This document shows, piece by piece, positions 44,448 through 54,000 of a DNA stretch of 64,000 nucleotides; the stretch's first letter is position 1, and the number at the start of each line of letters is the position of its first letter. Position numbers and translations under genes: made by a program. The stretch spans positions 137,434 through 201,433 of the forward strand of contig NZ_VWMY01000009.1 of the NCBI RefSeq assembly GCF_008905045.1, read 5' to 3'. Origin of the DNA: Streptomyces albicerus (GTDB lineage: Bacteria; Actinomycetota; Actinomycetes; Streptomycetales; Streptomycetaceae). Under the pieces are notes generated by a model. The model saw only the letters and a program-made list of their open reading frames with translations, ran no database searches and had not been told where the DNA came from.

Positions 44448-44843
44448 TCAGTACGTCGTCGGCAGGTGCTTGTAGCAGTACTTGTCGCCGCCGACCGACT
44501 TCAGCAGGGCGTTGCCGGTCTTCTTGCCGACGATCCCGTCGTACGGCTTGACCTTCTTCTTCTCCTGGAAGTACTTCACCCAGGCCTTGGTGTAGCTGCT
44601 GTACTTGGAGTCCTCCTTCAGCACGTTGCCGTAGTTGCGGTTGATGATGCGCTGCACGCACCACACCCCGCTCCCGGACGAACCGTGGTTGAGCGTCGGT
44701 GCGCCCGGCCGCGCCTCGGCGGTACCGGCCGTGATCCCGGCGACGCCCATCGTGGCGGCGGCGACGGCCCCGGCGGACAGTGCGGCCCGGACGCGGAGGC
44801 CGCGAGGACGGGTACGGGTACGGGTGGCGGTGGTACGGGTCAT
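44448..44843 (-). CDS. Small secreted peptidoglycan-binding-like protein
   Basis: The 131-residue product has an N-terminal Arg/Thr-rich signal peptide (n-region MTRTTATRTRTRPRGLRVRA, hydrophobic AALSAGAVAAATMGVAGITA, cleavage near AEA). The mature part of about 80 residues resembles PG_binding_1 (GSSGSGVWCVQRIINRNYG; WVKYFQEKKKVKPYDGIVGK) with two Cys likely disulfide-bonded. No catalytic domain. ATG 44843 has GGGGAGG 6 bases upstream. It is divergent from the XRE/PG-binding gene at 45163, whose exterior domain is the same type. Confidence 0.84.
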   Translation of the reverse strand: MTRTTATRTRTRPRGLRVRAALSAGAVAAATMGVAGITAGTAEARPGAPTLNHGSSGSGVWCVQRIINRNYGNVLKEDSKYSSYTKAWVKYFQEKKKVKPYDGIVGKKTGNALLKSVGGDKYCYKHLPTTY

Positions 44844-44896
44844 GGGGTCCTCCCCTTGGTGTGTGTCGCGGTACGCCACCGACCGTGCGGGACGGG

Positions 44897-44995
44897 CCAT
44901 GACAACGGCCAGAGAAGCCGGGGGAGTTGGGCACGTGTGACACGCCCCGCCCCCTGACCTGCGGGGATGCCTCGTCCCATGACAACGGCGTGGGA
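44897..44995. promoter_or_regulatory. Paired CCATGACAACGGC sites in the divergent PG-binding/XRE region
   Basis: CCATGACAACGGC occurs at 44897-44909 and 44977-44989, 80 bases apart. The second copy sits inside an inverted repeat GTCCCA-N11-TGGGAC. Both lie in the 319-base gap between divergent starts at 44843 and 45163, so they are candidate operators for one of the XRE proteins encoded next door. A GACGGCACC-type 9-base repeat also occurs around 45050-45125. Confidence 0.5.
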
Positions 44996-45162
44996 CGGGC
45001 GTCACAGACCGGAACCGCACCACCCCACTCCGGTCGTCCTCCCCAACGACGGCACCGACGGCACCGACCGCGCCGATCGTGCCGACCGCAGCAACGACGG
45101 CACTCGAAGCACCGACGGCACTTCATCGACGTACGCGCCAAGGGATCACGGGGGGTGGCGAC

Positions 45163-45921
45163 ATGGCGCGCTGGAAAGAACTGCCCGACACACTCGACCA
45201 ACGGGAACGACAACTCGTCGTCCAGTTACGGCGGTTGAAGGACCGCAGCGGACTCACGCTGGCGGCCCTCGCCGCGAAGACCACCTACAGCTCCTCGTCC
45301 TGGGAACGCTGGCTCAACGGCAAGAAGCCCGTCCCCCGCGGAGCCGTGGAAGAACTCGTCCGGGTCTGCGGTGGCACGGACCCGACACGGCTGCTCGTCC
45401 TGCACGAGGTCGCGGACGGCGCGACGCGCGAGGCGGCCGGGGCACCGAAGGAGCCCGAAGAGCCGCCCGGCATGCCAGAGCCGCCGGGACCGCTTCCCGC
45501 GCACCGCCCGCGCCATCGCCTCGTCGTCGGCGCGGTCGCCGCACTGCTCGTCGCCTTCGCGGCCGGGCTGCTCACCGGGCTGTCCTGGCACCGCGGCGAC
45601 GACTCCGGCCGGGAACGGACCGTGCTCACCGGCGGCGACTACCGGCGCGGCCAGACGTACGAGTGCCACGACGGCCGCAAGGACGGCGGACTGTACGCCG
45701 GGTACAGCCTCTCCAATGAGGTGTTGCTCGACCTCAACAGCACCGGCTGGGACGTCGTCGAGGCGCAGTGTCTGCTGCGGCGGCACGGCTTCGAGCCCGG
45801 CAGCACCGACGGCCTCTACGGCGAGCGCACCAAGGACGCGGCCCGGGCGTTCCAGCGGGCCCGCGGTCTCGCCCTGGACGGCATCGTCGGGCCCGACACC
45901 TGGCGGGAGCTGCGCAAGTGA
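45163..45921 (+). CDS. Membrane-anchored XRE regulator with extracellular PG-binding domain
   Basis: The 252-residue protein has a cytoplasmic XRE HTH (about 12-70: LVVQLRRLKDRSGLTLAALA, YSSSSWERWLNGKKPVP), a Pro/Glu linker, one TM helix (LVVGAVAALLVAFAAGLLTG) and an exterior PG_binding_1 domain (AQCLLRRHGFEPGSTDGLYG; AFQRARGLALDGIVGPDTWR). It would connect wall binding outside to DNA binding inside as a one-component membrane regulator (inference). ATG 45163 follows GGGGGGTGG; the upstream in-frame ATG at 45079 lacks an SD. It is the first of four related genes; the second overlaps it by 4 bases. Confidence 0.88.
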   Translation: MARWKELPDTLDQRERQLVVQLRRLKDRSGLTLAALAAKTTYSSSSWERWLNGKKPVPRGAVEELVRVCGGTDPTRLLVLHEVADGATREAAGAPKEPEEPPGMPEPPGPLPAHRPRHRLVVGAVAALLVAFAAGLLTGLSWHRGDDSGRERTVLTGGDYRRGQTYECHDGRKDGGLYAGYSLSNEVLLDLNSTGWDVVEAQCLLRRHGFEPGSTDGLYGERTKDAARAFQRARGLALDGIVGPDTWRELRK

Positions 45922-46769
45922 CTCCCGAAGCACGGCAACTGAGGGCGGGACTGCGGGAGTTACGGGACTCGGCGGGGCTCAGCCTCGCCCGGCTCGCCGA
46001 CCGCACGGGCTACAGCAAGTCCTCCTGGGCCCGCTATCTCAAGGGCGGGCAGCCGGTCCCGTACGACGCCGTCGTGGCGCTGTGCCGGGTCGCGGGGGAG
46101 CGGCCCGAACGGCTGCTCGCGCTGTGGGAGCTGGCGGACGCGGAGTGGAGCGGGCGAGGGAAGGGGAGAGACGAGGGGGCGCGAACGGCCGAGGAGCGGG
46201 AGCGTACGGCCGAGGAGCGGGAGCGTACGGCCGAGGAGCGGGAGCGTACGGCCGAGGAGCGGGAGCGTACGGCCCCGGGACACGGCCGTGTGCTCCTGGT
46301 CGCCGCCGGTGGCTGTCTCGTCGCCGCTCTGTGCGTCGCCGTCCTCCTCGTGCCGGGCGAGCGGGCGGAACAGGCGGCGATGCCCCCTGCGACGTACGCT
46401 CCCCCGGCGACGTACTCGCCCGGCTGCACCGGAGCGACCTGCGACGGACGCGATCCCGCGGACATGGGCTGCGGCGGGCAGTCCATGGTGACCTCGGCCG
46501 CCGAGCGGACGCTCGCGGGCGGGCAGCGCGTGGAGCTGCGGTACGGCGAGGTGTGTCGCGCGGTGTGGGCGCGGGCGTCGCGGCTGCGGGTCGGGGACCG
46601 GGTCGAGGTGAGCCGGCCCGGGGCGCCGCCCAGGAACGTACGGGCGGCCGACAAGGACGACACGGAGGGGTACCTCGCGACGCCGATGACCGCGGCGGAC
46701 GACGGGCCGAGCGGAGCGCGTGTCTGTCTGGTCCCCGCCGACGGCGAGCGGGTCTGTTTCGGGGCCTGA
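45918..46769 (+). CDS. Membrane-anchored XRE regulator with DUF2690 exterior domain (first)
   Basis: The 283-residue protein has an XRE HTH (LRAGLRELRDSAGLSLARLA, GYSKSSWARYLKGGQPVP), a charged linker of five RTAEERE-type repeats encoded by a 21-base array, one TM helix (VLLVAAGGCLVAALCVAVLL) and a DUF2690 domain beginning GCTGATCDGRDPADMGCGG with conserved Cys. GTG 45918 overlaps the previous stop (GTGA), so it is translationally coupled. A perfect 13-base hairpin follows. Confidence 0.87.
   Translation: MTPEARQLRAGLRELRDSAGLSLARLADRTGYSKSSWARYLKGGQPVPYDAVVALCRVAGERPERLLALWELADAEWSGRGKGRDEGARTAEERERTAEERERTAEERERTAEERERTAPGHGRVLLVAAGGCLVAALCVAVLLVPGERAEQAAMPPATYAPPATYSPGCTGATCDGRDPADMGCGGQSMVTSAAERTLAGGQRVELRYGEVCRAVWARASRLRVGDRVEVSRPGAPPRNVRAADKDDTEGYLATPMTAADDGPSGARVCLVPADGERVCFGA
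46185..46268. repeat. Four perfect 21-base tandem repeats in the XRE-DUF2690 linker
   Basis: Units of ACGGCCGAGGAGCGGGAGCG plus T at 46185, 46206, 46227 and 46248 are identical and encode TAEERER. The charged helical linker between HTH and membrane can change length in 7-residue steps by slippage. Confidence 0.95.
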
Positions 46770-46787
46770 CCGGCCTCATCCATGAGA

Positions 46788-46827
46788 GCGGCGCCCGTCC
46801 ACTCCCCCGAGCGAGGACGGGCGCCGC
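46788..46827 (+). terminator. Hairpin after the XRE-DUF2690 gene
   Basis: GCGGCGCCCGTCC (46788-46800) and GGACGGGCGCCGC (46815-46827) are exact 13-base complements with a 14-base loop, about 20 bases past the stop. No T-run follows. Confidence 0.8.
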
Positions 46828-47018
46828 CTGGGATCAAGAGTCATGGACGTGCCAACGGAGCTTCAATACCTGTCAGTTCCCTGTGGCACGGAGGTGACGG
46901 TTCCGGTACCCCGGTGGGAACCAATCCGCCGTGGGCGCCGTCACCCGCTCATAGCGGGGGAACGCGACGACGAGGGCGACGAGTACGCCGAGAACGAGGG
47001 AGAGGGCGAGGAGTAGCG

Positions 47019-47552
47019 ATGGGCGCCTGGCAGCCGCTGCCTGCGGATCTTCCGCCGGAGGTACGGCATTTCGTGGAGCAGCTGCGGCTGCTCAAGGACC
47101 GTACGGGGCTCAGCCTGGTCGCCCTGGGCGAGCGCACCGCGTACAGCAAGTCCTCCTGGCACCGCTATCTGAACGCGACCCAGCCCCCGCCCCGGCAGGC
47201 GGTCGTCGCCCTGTGCCGGGTCGCGGGCGCGGGCGCGGAGGCGGAGCGTTTCGGTGTGCGCTGGGAGCTGGCGGTGCGGGTGTGGCCGCGTACGCCTGCT
47301 CCGGCTCCGGCGGGCGCGCCCGCCGTCGGGGGTGCGGGCGCGGGTGTGAGCGGGGCGGAGGGTGAGTACGACGGCGAGTACGAGGACGACCCGACGGTGC
47401 CCTGGTGGGACCTGCTCGCCGAGACACCGGAACCGGAGCCCGACCCGGCCGGGACCTCCTGGGCTTCCTCGCACCGCCTGCTGCTCTACGCGCTGCTGCT
47501 CGTTCTCGGCCTGCTGCTGACCGCGGTGATCGGGGCTGTCACGCTGACGTGA
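47019..47552 (+). CDS. Membrane-anchored XRE protein without an exterior domain
   Basis: The 177-residue protein has an XRE HTH near-identical in layout to its neighbours (VRHFVEQLRLLKDRTGLSLV, AYSKSSWHRYLNATQPPP), a Pro/Ala/Glu linker with VPWWDLLAETPEPEPDP, and a C-terminal TM tail (LLYALLLVLGLLLTAVIGAV) with almost nothing outside. ATG 47019 follows GAGGAG. It is the third of four paralogues and the only one lacking a sensor domain, so it may act as a tail-anchored partner (inference). Confidence 0.83.
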   Translation: MGAWQPLPADLPPEVRHFVEQLRLLKDRTGLSLVALGERTAYSKSSWHRYLNATQPPPRQAVVALCRVAGAGAEAERFGVRWELAVRVWPRTPAPAPAGAPAVGGAGAGVSGAEGEYDGEYEDDPTVPWWDLLAETPEPEPDPAGTSWASSHRLLLYALLLVLGLLLTAVIGAVTLT

Positions 47553-48121
47553 TCACGCATCTGCCTACCGATCTTGGCGTAGAACTTTCAGCCCAGCGGC
47601 CTGAAAGTGACGTCGTGCCGTTAGTCGCTGTACGTAACCTTGTCGCTTTCCGGGCGAAGGATTCGGCGATGTCGTGCTTCGTGAAGGTTGTCGCACGCCG
47701 TCGTCGTCCCGTTACTCGGCGCCGTCCAGCCTCCCCTGGTGTGCCTGTGATCCCCCTGAAGGCGAGTGGCGCACGGGGTCGCGCATGTGTTCTTCGCGTG
47801 TCGATGTGTTGACAAGTTCGAGGATTTACGCTGATCACCTACAACACCAGGGATAACGTGGGCAATCGGGACGGTCCGGGACGTCCCACGCGTGACCAGG
47901 AGATCCTGTCGGCCGAGGAGCAAGTCGGTGGGACACTGGACCGCCGACCAGCGGGCATGCAACGGTGCATGCCCACAGGTGCGAATGCTCCCGTGCGCCC
48001 CCATCCCGGGAACTGAGATCCTGATTGGGCGCATCCCTGTGGGTAGCGAGAACGGGGACTCGGCAGAGGGCTTCACGCGCGGGAAAAGCCAGCACGTACG
48101 GGGGGAAAGAGGGGGGTAGCA
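47553..48121. other. 569-base intergenic region with a perfect inverted repeat
   Basis: GGGCATGC (47953-47960), loop AACGGT, GCATGCCC (47967-47974) is a perfect 8-base inverted repeat about 150 bases before the fourth XRE gene; it may be an operator or a leader hairpin. A TTGACA is present near 47810, but no convincing -10 at normal spacing was found. Minus-strand open frames here lack SD and domains. The gap is unusually long for this cluster. Confidence 0.5.
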
Positions 48122-49384
48122 ATGCCTCGTTGGAGGGACTTGCCGGATGAACTCGATCCGCAGGTCAGGGAGTTCGCCAGCCAGCTGCGTCGGCTGGTCG
48201 ACCGCAGCGGCTTGAGTGTCGCCGCCGTGGCCGACCGCACCGGGTACAGCAAGACGTCCTGGGAGCGGTATCTCAACGGCCGGCTGCTCGCGCCCAAGGG
48301 CGCGATCGTGGCGTTGGCCGAGGTGACCGGGACCAATCCCGTCCATCTGACGACGATGTGGGAGCTGGCCGAGCGAGCCTGGAGCCGCTCGGAGATGCGC
48401 CACGACATGACCATGGAGGCGATACGGATCTCCCAGGCGCGCGCCGCGCTCGGGGAGTTCGGGCAGGCTCCGGCCAAGGGGGGACGGAACGGGAGGCAGG
48501 CGCGCGCCGGGGGGAGCGCGACGGCGGCGCCCAAGCCGGGCATCGCGGGTCCTGCAGGCGTGGCACCCACGGTGCCGCCGCGGACTCCCGCGCCGGGGGA
48601 GGAGCGCAGGCCGCCGCACGGGGCCGGTAACGGCAGCAGCAGCGGTGGTGCGGGTTCGCGTGGCGGCGGGTGGGGAGTCGTTGCCACGCCTTCAGGGCCG
48701 TCCGGGGCATCCGGGTACGCCGGATCCTCCGGGGCTTCGGGGCCGGCGGGTGTCGGCGTGTCCGGTGCCGGGGGCCCCGGCCCGTCGGGTTCCTACGGAC
48801 CGCCCAGCCTTTCCGGTCCTGCCGCTCCGGGCGGGTCTGCCGGGGGGCCGCCTCAGGACGCGCGGCCGCGTTCCGGGGGTTCGTCCGGCGCACAGCGGGG
48901 GAAGCGGCGGCTCACGATGTTCCTCGCGGGGGTCGTGGGCGCGCTCGTGGTGATAGCCGCGGCCGTGTTCCTCACGGACTCCGGCGGTGACGACAAGGGC
49001 AACGCCGGGAGCAAGCCGACTCCGACCCCGACCGTCAGCAAAGAGCTGCCGGCCGGTGTCGACTGCGTCGGCTCGGACTGCGCGGGCAAGGACCCGGAGA
49101 ACATGGGCTGCGGCGGCACGCTGGCGCAGACCGTGGAAAAGGCCGCCGTCGGCACCGCCCAGGTCGAGGTCCGCTACAGCGAGACGTGCGGGGCCGCCTG
49201 GGCCCGCATCACGGCGGCCGGGCCCGGCGACGAGGTCCGGATAACGTCGGGCACGGCGGCCGCCCAGACCGCCGAGGTCGACACGGACACCGACGCCTAC
49301 ACCCCGATGGTCGCCGTGAAGAACGCCACCGCGGCAAAGGCCTGCGCGACGCTGCAGTCGGGCGAGGAGGGCTGCACGAAGTAG
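48122..49384 (+). CDS. Membrane-anchored XRE regulator with DUF2690 exterior domain (second)
   Basis: The 420-residue protein has an XRE HTH (VREFASQLRRLVDRSGLSVA, GYSKTSWERYLNGRLLAP), a long Gly/Ser/Pro linker (about residues 125-265, with repeated GPSGASGYAGSSGASGPAG-type runs), one TM helix (FLAGVVGALVVIAAAVFL) and a DUF2690 domain opening DCVGSDCAGKDPENMGCGG, matching the paralogue at 45918. ATG 48122 follows GAGGGGGG. A classical terminator follows at 49425. It closes the four-gene XRE-TM array. Confidence 0.88.
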   Translation: MPRWRDLPDELDPQVREFASQLRRLVDRSGLSVAAVADRTGYSKTSWERYLNGRLLAPKGAIVALAEVTGTNPVHLTTMWELAERAWSRSEMRHDMTMEAIRISQARAALGEFGQAPAKGGRNGRQARAGGSATAAPKPGIAGPAGVAPTVPPRTPAPGEERRPPHGAGNGSSSGGAGSRGGGWGVVATPSGPSGASGYAGSSGASGPAGVGVSGAGGPGPSGSYGPPSLSGPAAPGGSAGGPPQDARPRSGGSSGAQRGKRRLTMFLAGVVGALVVIAAAVFLTDSGGDDKGNAGSKPTPTPTVSKELPAGVDCVGSDCAGKDPENMGCGGTLAQTVEKAAVGTAQVEVRYSETCGAAWARITAAGPGDEVRITSGTAAAQTAEVDTDTDAYTPMVAVKNATAAKACATLQSGEEGCTK

Positions 49385-49424
49385 TGACGGCGGAGGCTCA
49401 GCGATGAACTGGGCGACCGCGATC

Positions 49425-49462
49425 GGGCGCCCGGCTCTTCGGAGCCGGGCGCCCCGGTTTTT
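49425..49462 (+). terminator. Classical UUCG-loop intrinsic terminator
   Basis: GGGCGCCCGGCTC (49425-49437), tetraloop TTCG, GAGCCGGGCGCCC (49442-49454) and then CGGTTTTT. A perfect 13-base stem, stable loop and T-run make this the clearest terminator in the window. It ends the XRE array. Confidence 0.96.
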
Positions 49463-49503
49463 GGTCGCGGGGCTGTGACATCGTGCGGTTCCGCCGCGAT
49501 GAG

Positions 49504-49539
49504 GGTCCCCCCGCTCGAGCGAAGCCGAGAGTAGGGGAG
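49504..49539 (+). repeat. Dispersed CTCGAGCGAAGCC repeat element, intergenic copy
   Basis: GGTCCCCCCGCTCGAGCGAA then GCCGAGAGTAGGGGAG. It is the same element as in the DUF5691 gene at 9824-9856, with terminal C-rich and G-rich parts that pair. It recurs in Streptomyces genomes (from memory). Confidence 0.7.
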
Positions 49540-49912
49540 CGACCAGCCTCGTACGACCCGCAGTTGTTCACCGGCACAAGCGCCCCCGCCCCGTGCGAAC
49601 CGGGCGCCGCAACTATTCGCCGCATGAGAGGAATGCTCGCCCTCAGCCGGGGCAGGCGAACGTTACCCCCACGGGAGTCCGGCGCTGTCCGGGAGGAGTC
49701 ACACCCCCTTCCGGTCGACCGGCACCCCCACCCGGCGGCCGTCGTTCTTCTCTCCCGGACCGACGGCCGCCTCTCCGTGGCCCGGTGGGGCGGGTTCGTG
49801 GTCCCGGGCCGGCTCCGCAAGGCGCATGCGTGGCGCCGGAACGACCCTGTGGGGTGGGCCACATCGGACCCGGCCGTGCGAGATCCCGGATGCGCGATAG
49901 CCTGACCGCTGG

Positions 49913-51021
<1,109 letters not shown>

Positions 51022-51058
51022 GCAGTGCGCTGAGCGTTGTTCTCCCACTGAGTTCTCC

Positions 51059-51095
51059 CACTGATCCCCGGGCGGCAGCCGCCTGGGGATCAGTG
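51059..51095. terminator. Bidirectional terminator overlapping the SAV_2336-gene stop codon
   Basis: CACTGATCCCCGGGCGG (51059-51075) pairs with CCGCCTGGGGATCAGTG (51079-51095) with one mismatch and a 3-base loop. The stop codon of the minus-strand gene (51090-51092) is inside the stem, so it serves mdh and the convergent VMAP-system operon at once. Confidence 0.85.
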
Positions 51096-54000
51096 CGTTC
51101 CGTCCCCGACGACGAGTCCCGCCAGGTCCAGGAACGCCCGCGTGGTCGCCGCCCGCAGCCGGCCGAGCTCCCGGAACCCCGGGCTGCGCAGCGACAGATC
51201 GAAGGGCACGCGGACCAGCCGGGCGGCGTCGATGCCGAGGCGCCGTGCGAAGTCCGGGGGCAGGGGCCGGCTCACGGACCCCTCGATCTCGCCGACCACC
51301 ACGATCGCGTCGTCGGCGAGTTGCCGGTGCCCCGCGTCGCGTACGCCGTCGAGCGTGTGCACCGCGGCGTCGAGGAACCACTCGGCGGAGCCGCAGCACA
51401 GGACCAGCCGGTCCGTGAGGTTCAGGACGACCTCGGCCGCACTGCCGAGACCCAGCGGCGACCAGTCGGTGAGTACGACGGAGTAGTGCGGCGCGGTCTG
51501 GGTCAGCACCCGCGCGTACTCCTGGCCGTGGGCGGGGTTGGGGCTGCGGTGGCCCCGGCGGTGCGCGGCCACTTCCAGGCCCGACGGGAGGCGGGTCGTG
51601 CGGGCGCGGATGTCGCCGTACGGGAGGCCGAGGGCTAGGGCCGCGAGGTCGCGCACGGTGGCCGGGTTGCGGTCCGTCAGGAAGGCGTCCAGCGCACCGT
51701 CGGCGGCCGCCCCGTCGAGGGCGAGGACGGGTTCCCCGCGGACGGTGGCGAGCAGCGAGCCGAGGACCATCGTCGTCGTGGCGCGTCCGCTGTAGTGATA
51801 GGCGCCGATGAGGGTCACGCGCCGGCTCTGGCGCAGCGGTACGCGCAGTCGTGCCAGGCGGGCCTCGTCCTCCCGGCGGGCGGGGCCGAACCGGGACAGC
51901 CGCAGCGCGCGGTCACCCGGGCGGGGTCGTTCCGAGGCCGGCGGCAGGGCGAGCGGCGCCCGAGTGGCGGAGACCGCGCTCTCGGCCGGGGCCAAGGGCT
52001 CGGTGCCGTCCCGCGAGGCGCGGGCCAGGGCGATGTACCGGGCGAGGATCTCCGCGACCTCGCCCGCCGACGGGCGCCGAGCCGGATCCGGGTCGAGGCA
52101 GCGCAGGACGAGCTGCCGCAGCTGCTCCCAGGTGTCGCCCTGCCACTGGTGCATGCCCTCCGGCAGCCCCGGCATCACCGAACCGGGCTTGGTACTGATG
52201 AGCTGGAGGAGCTCGCCCAGGGAGCGCACGTTGTCCTCGACCGTCGGGACGGGCCCCGTGCCGAGGTAGCGGCCGTCGATCACGGAGTCCGACAGATCGG
52301 CCAGGACCACCGTGCGCCGCAGCACGAACACGCTGTCAGCCGTGAAGTCCGCGAGCACGAGACCCGTGAGGTGACAGAGGTTGAGCGCGCTCGCCAGATG
52401 CCAGGCGACGAGGAGGCCGGCCAGCTTGTCGAAGGGCGCGACGCCTTCCTGATAGGCCCTGCCGATGATGTCCGCGAGGCGTGGCGGCTGGGCGTCGGGT
52501 GCGTCGTCGTCGGCCACCGGAGCCATCGCGAGCCAGGGCGGGTCGTCGTTGAGCCGGGAACGGAGCAGAGCGGGCGCGTACCGCCCGCTCAGCCGGGTGA
52601 GCGCCTCGGCCTCCGCGGTGATCAACCGGGCGTTGACGACGGGGAGATCGGGGCGCGGCACTCGCAGCACCGCCTCCACACCTCGCCGGTTGACGCCCCG
52701 GTACACCACCGTCCGCCGTCCTCGCCGCCGGCCGCGCAGGTCGTACGGGCCCAGGCGTCTGGGGTCGTCGTCGGTGAGCGGTGCCCAGTCGTCCGCCTCG
52801 ACCGCTGTCCGGGCCCGCTCGAACGGCTGCTGGCCGCGCGTCCCTTCGACGGAGACCCCGAAACGCGTGAGCAGCCGCCGTTCGACGTTGGTGAACGGGC
52901 GGTGTGAGCCCAGCAGTTGGGCGGAGCCGTCCGGGTGGGCGAGCCAGGCGGGGAAGTCGGGTGAGTTGCCCGCGAGTTGTTCCAGGCGGCGCCCGATACT
53001 GCGGCCCGTCCTGAGGAGTTCGGACTGCGGGACCGCGTCGAGGAGCACCGACTTGGTCTCGTCGGGGAAGTCGAAGACCAGGTGCTTGGCGGGCAGCGGC
53101 CCCGGCACGGGCGCCGGGTACGGCCTGATGAGGCCGCCGAGGAACACCTCCGCGAGATGCGAGGTGCGCGCCGGCCACGGCACCGCGGACTGCACGAGAC
53201 GCATCACCGGCACGGACAGCGGCGACACGGCCGCCAGATGCGCCGCGAGCCGGTACGCCTCCGGGGTGGCCGCGTCCCGGAAGTGCTGGGCGCTGTACAG
53301 GTCGCGCGAGGAGGCGACGGCCGCGTGCTGACTGGGCAGGGCGAGCAGCGGCAGCTCCACGGTGGTGCCCGGGGAGGCCAGCAGGTGGGACCAGTCCCGC
53401 AGCGCGGCGGCGGTGGGTTCCAGGACCGGTACCGGGATGCCGTCGAACTCGGCGAGGTCCGGCGGCAGCACCCGGTCGGTGATCTCCCAGGAGGTGTTGG
53501 CGCCGCCGATGCGCCGCGTCGTGGCCTGCCAGCGCTCGGCGTGGATACCGGACGCTTCCCACATCTGCGGCGGCAGGGTGTGCAGCAGCGCCACGGGACC
53601 ACGGGCGGCCCACGCGGACAGCAGGCCGTGCATCGTGCCGTGCCGCCAGGCGGCGCCCATGCCGTCGCTGACGACCAGGACGAGGGTGCGGCCCGAGGGG
53701 TCGTTGACCGTGCTGGTCGGCACGGGTGTGCTGCCCTGCTGGAACGGGCGGGCGTGCAGCCGCGGTTCGTGCGCGGTGCGGGTGTCGAGGCCGAGGACCC
53801 GAGTGGTCGCGAAGGCGCCCAGGCGCTCGAGGAGCGTGCGCAGTTCGGCGCCCAGCCGGTGCCACAGCAGCATCGACAGGCCGTCGTCGACGAGCAGCAC
53901 CAGATTCAGCCAGCGTTCCTGGACGGGGCGCTGCACCACGTCCGGCAGCCTGCTCTCGGCGAGCTGCGCGGCCGTGCGCTCCTCGTCGATCTCCAGGTGG

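Noticed and set aside
47805..47850. TTGACA near 47810 as a sigma-70 promoter of the fourth XRE gene
   Set aside because: No acceptable -10 hexamer at 16-19 bases.
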